Assembly: GCA_019637095.1 (NCBI GenBank)
Contig: JAHBWG010000079.1
Span: 1-43,717 of the forward strand
Reading direction: 5' to 3'
Origin: Sandaracinaceae bacterium
Lineage (GTDB): Bacteria; Myxococcota_A; Polyangia; Polyangiales; Sandaracinaceae
Length of the DNA: 43,717 nt
Shown here: in pieces, positions 43,100 to 43,717 of the stretch
Layout of the letters: each line of letters opens with the position of its first letter
Position numbering within the stretch: the first letter of the stretch is position 1
Position numbers and translations under genes: made by a program
Notes under the pieces: generated by a model
The model's database searches: none
What the model saw: the letters and a program-made list of their open reading frames with translations, nothing else
Told to the model about the DNA's origin: nothing

Positions 43100-43105
43100 A
43101 TGGTA
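43100..43105 (-). promoter_or_regulatory. -10-like hexamer TACCAT, leaderless spacing
   Basis: Minus-strand TACCAT, 7 nt (cccgggc), then ATG 43092. No Shine-Dalgarno sequence precedes this ATG. Confidence 0.4.
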
Positions 43106-43315
43106 CGCGAGAACGACCGACCGGCCGCGGCGAGACCGCCCACGGCGTCGACTTCGTCTCGACCGGCGCGGAGGCTGGACCGCGCGCGACCCGTGACGCC
43201 TGCTCCGTCTGCTCAGCATCGCTCGTCGAACCCGATCTCGTGCCCCCACGAACCCCGATCCGCGGCCACGCGACACCGGGACCGCGGCGGAGCACGACTT
43301 GGGCGAACGAACCCT

Positions 43316-43382
43316 CGCGCAGAGACCGCAGAGACCTTCTTCTCGATCGCGCCCGAGCCCTGCGGCTCTGCGTCTCTGCGCG
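43316..43382. repeat. Imperfect inverted repeat (cgcgcagagaccgcagag / ctctgcgtctctgcgcg)
   Basis: The left arm 43316-43333 and right arm 43366-43382 pair over 17 of 18 bases with a 32-nt spacer. Near copies of this 'gcagag-gcagag' word are widespread in intergenic regions of many GC-rich bacteria, so this is probably a dispersed repeat. Confidence 0.65.
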
Positions 43383-43537
43383 AAACGGCGAGCTCGACTT
43401 CGGCTCGTGCTCGAGTTGCTTGTGCTCGAGGCATGACCCCTGATGAGCTCCGGCCAGGGCTCCTGGGACGCAGCCCACGGCTCATCCCTCCTGCCCTGTG
43501 CCTCCGCCCTCCGCATGTCCCGTCCAGCCGAGGTTCT

Positions 43538-43591
43538 CGCGCAAAGCCGCAAGGCCGCGAAGCCGTCTTGGCGACTCTGTGCCTTTGCGCG
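43538..43591. repeat. Second dyad repeat (cgcgcaaag ... ctttgcgcg)
   Basis: cgcgcaaag at 43538-43546 is matched by its reverse complement at 43583-43591, with partial further pairing (ccgcaaggcc against tgtgcctt). It has the same style as the previous repeat and lies 156 bp downstream, suggesting a family of elements. Confidence 0.55.
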
Positions 43592-43662
43592 ATCCACCGG
43601 GTCGCCGCGATGACCCAAATGGGTCAACGCCGGAGAATGCGCCGATCGAACGACAGTGTGCC

Positions 43663-43690
43663 TTGACAACTTCGGGGGGGGGTGTACGGT
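43663..43690 (+). promoter_or_regulatory. Promoter TTGACA-N16-TACGGT reading out of the window
   Basis: TTGACA (43663-43668), 16 nt including a 10-nt G run, then TACGGT (43685-43690). This is the only consensus -35 seen in the window. A hairpin ccgggc-atctc-gcccgg (43700-43716) begins about 10 nt downstream and would form at the 5' end of the transcript. The gene it serves lies beyond the edge. Confidence 0.5.
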
Positions 43691-43699
43691 GCGAGGGTT

Positions 43700-43716
43700 C
43701 CGGGCATCTCGCCCGG
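43700..43716 (+). other. Leader hairpin just after the promoter
   Basis: ccgggc (43700-43705) and gcccgg (43711-43716) form a perfect 6-bp stem with loop atctc. Position at the start of the transcript suggests mRNA stabilisation or control; the sequence ends one base later. Confidence 0.4.
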
Positions 43717-43717
43717 T

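Larger units (their letters stand above)
43093..43717. other. Gene-free region of about 625 bp with dyad repeats
   Basis: No frame here looks like a gene on either strand. It holds two imperfect dyad repeats (43316-43382 and 43538-43591) and, at the right end, a strong promoter-like sequence reading out of the window. The interior between them (43093-43315) shows nothing I can assign. Confidence 0.6.

Noticed and set aside
41074-43669. Competing minus-strand frame over the carotenoid oxygenase gene
   Set aside because: It gives an Arg/Ala-rich product without motifs, while the other frame holds a recognisable enzyme.

Overview
The window is about 44 kb of very GC-rich bacterial chromosome in which nearly every third codon position is G or C. 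It looks like a myxobacterium-type member of the Myxococcota, with a Sandaracinus-like relative as my best guess. The grounds are two serine/threonine kinases, one with the HRDVSPQN catalytic loop common in myxobacteria, many Cys-rich or Gly-spaced lipoproteins, 'CGDG...EECDDGN...GDGC' repeats of the myxobacterial Cys-rich (DUF4215-type) kind, Uma2 proteins and a long RpoD. No tRNA, rRNA, CRISPR array, prophage or intact insertion sequence was seen.

Layout. 1-5083: tail of an unseen gene, a TPR/PEGA-like exported protein (minus strand) and two Cys-rich lipoproteins; the stretch from about 2785 to 5090 is clearly poorer in GC than the rest and looks imported. 5123-7299: a kinase-fold protein translationally coupled to a class III aminotransferase. 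7317-10860: DUF1304 membrane protein divergent from a LysR regulator, then a DUF1015 protein, ArfB ribosome rescue factor and a Uma2 protein. 10923-14108: a four-gene ureide operon (allB-alc-uraD-uraH) with every junction overlapping. 14194-18256: an exported Ig-like/beta-propeller-like protein, a small lipoprotein and a membrane-tethered thiol oxidoreductase. 18290-23579: a 903-residue HEAT-repeat protein whose C-terminus carries an R-x4-H motif typical of HEPN ribonucleases, preceded by a cluster of four short-loop hairpins, then a metallophosphoesterase and a C2-like lipoprotein. 23627-29004: M17 aminopeptidase, the housekeeping sigma factor RpoD, and a TPR protein coupled to a stand-alone receiver domain. 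29010-32310: a Ser/Thr kinase divergent from an ALDH7-type dehydrogenase, followed by a 155-bp MITE-like element with perfect 18-bp inverted ends. 32311-37517: a kinase / MMPL transporter / poly-Gly lipoprotein group, with a small helical protein divergent from the kinase. 37532-43092: a second Uma2 protein, a three-gene ABC-2 exporter and a carotenoid-oxygenase family protein. 43093-43717: gene-free, with two dyad-symmetric repeats and a good TTGACA promoter firing out of the window.

Cross-cutting signal: at least a dozen genes carry a TANNNT hexamer (TACGCT, TAGGCT, TACCAT, TATGAT and similar) only 6-12 nt before the start codon. Two divergent pairs have start codons just 33 and 58 bp apart. 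This points to widespread leaderless transcription. The best candidates for something undescribed are the HEAT-HEPN-like protein with its hairpin cluster, the MITE-like element, the leaderless promoter architecture, and the apparent frameshift at the start of the ABC ATPase gene.
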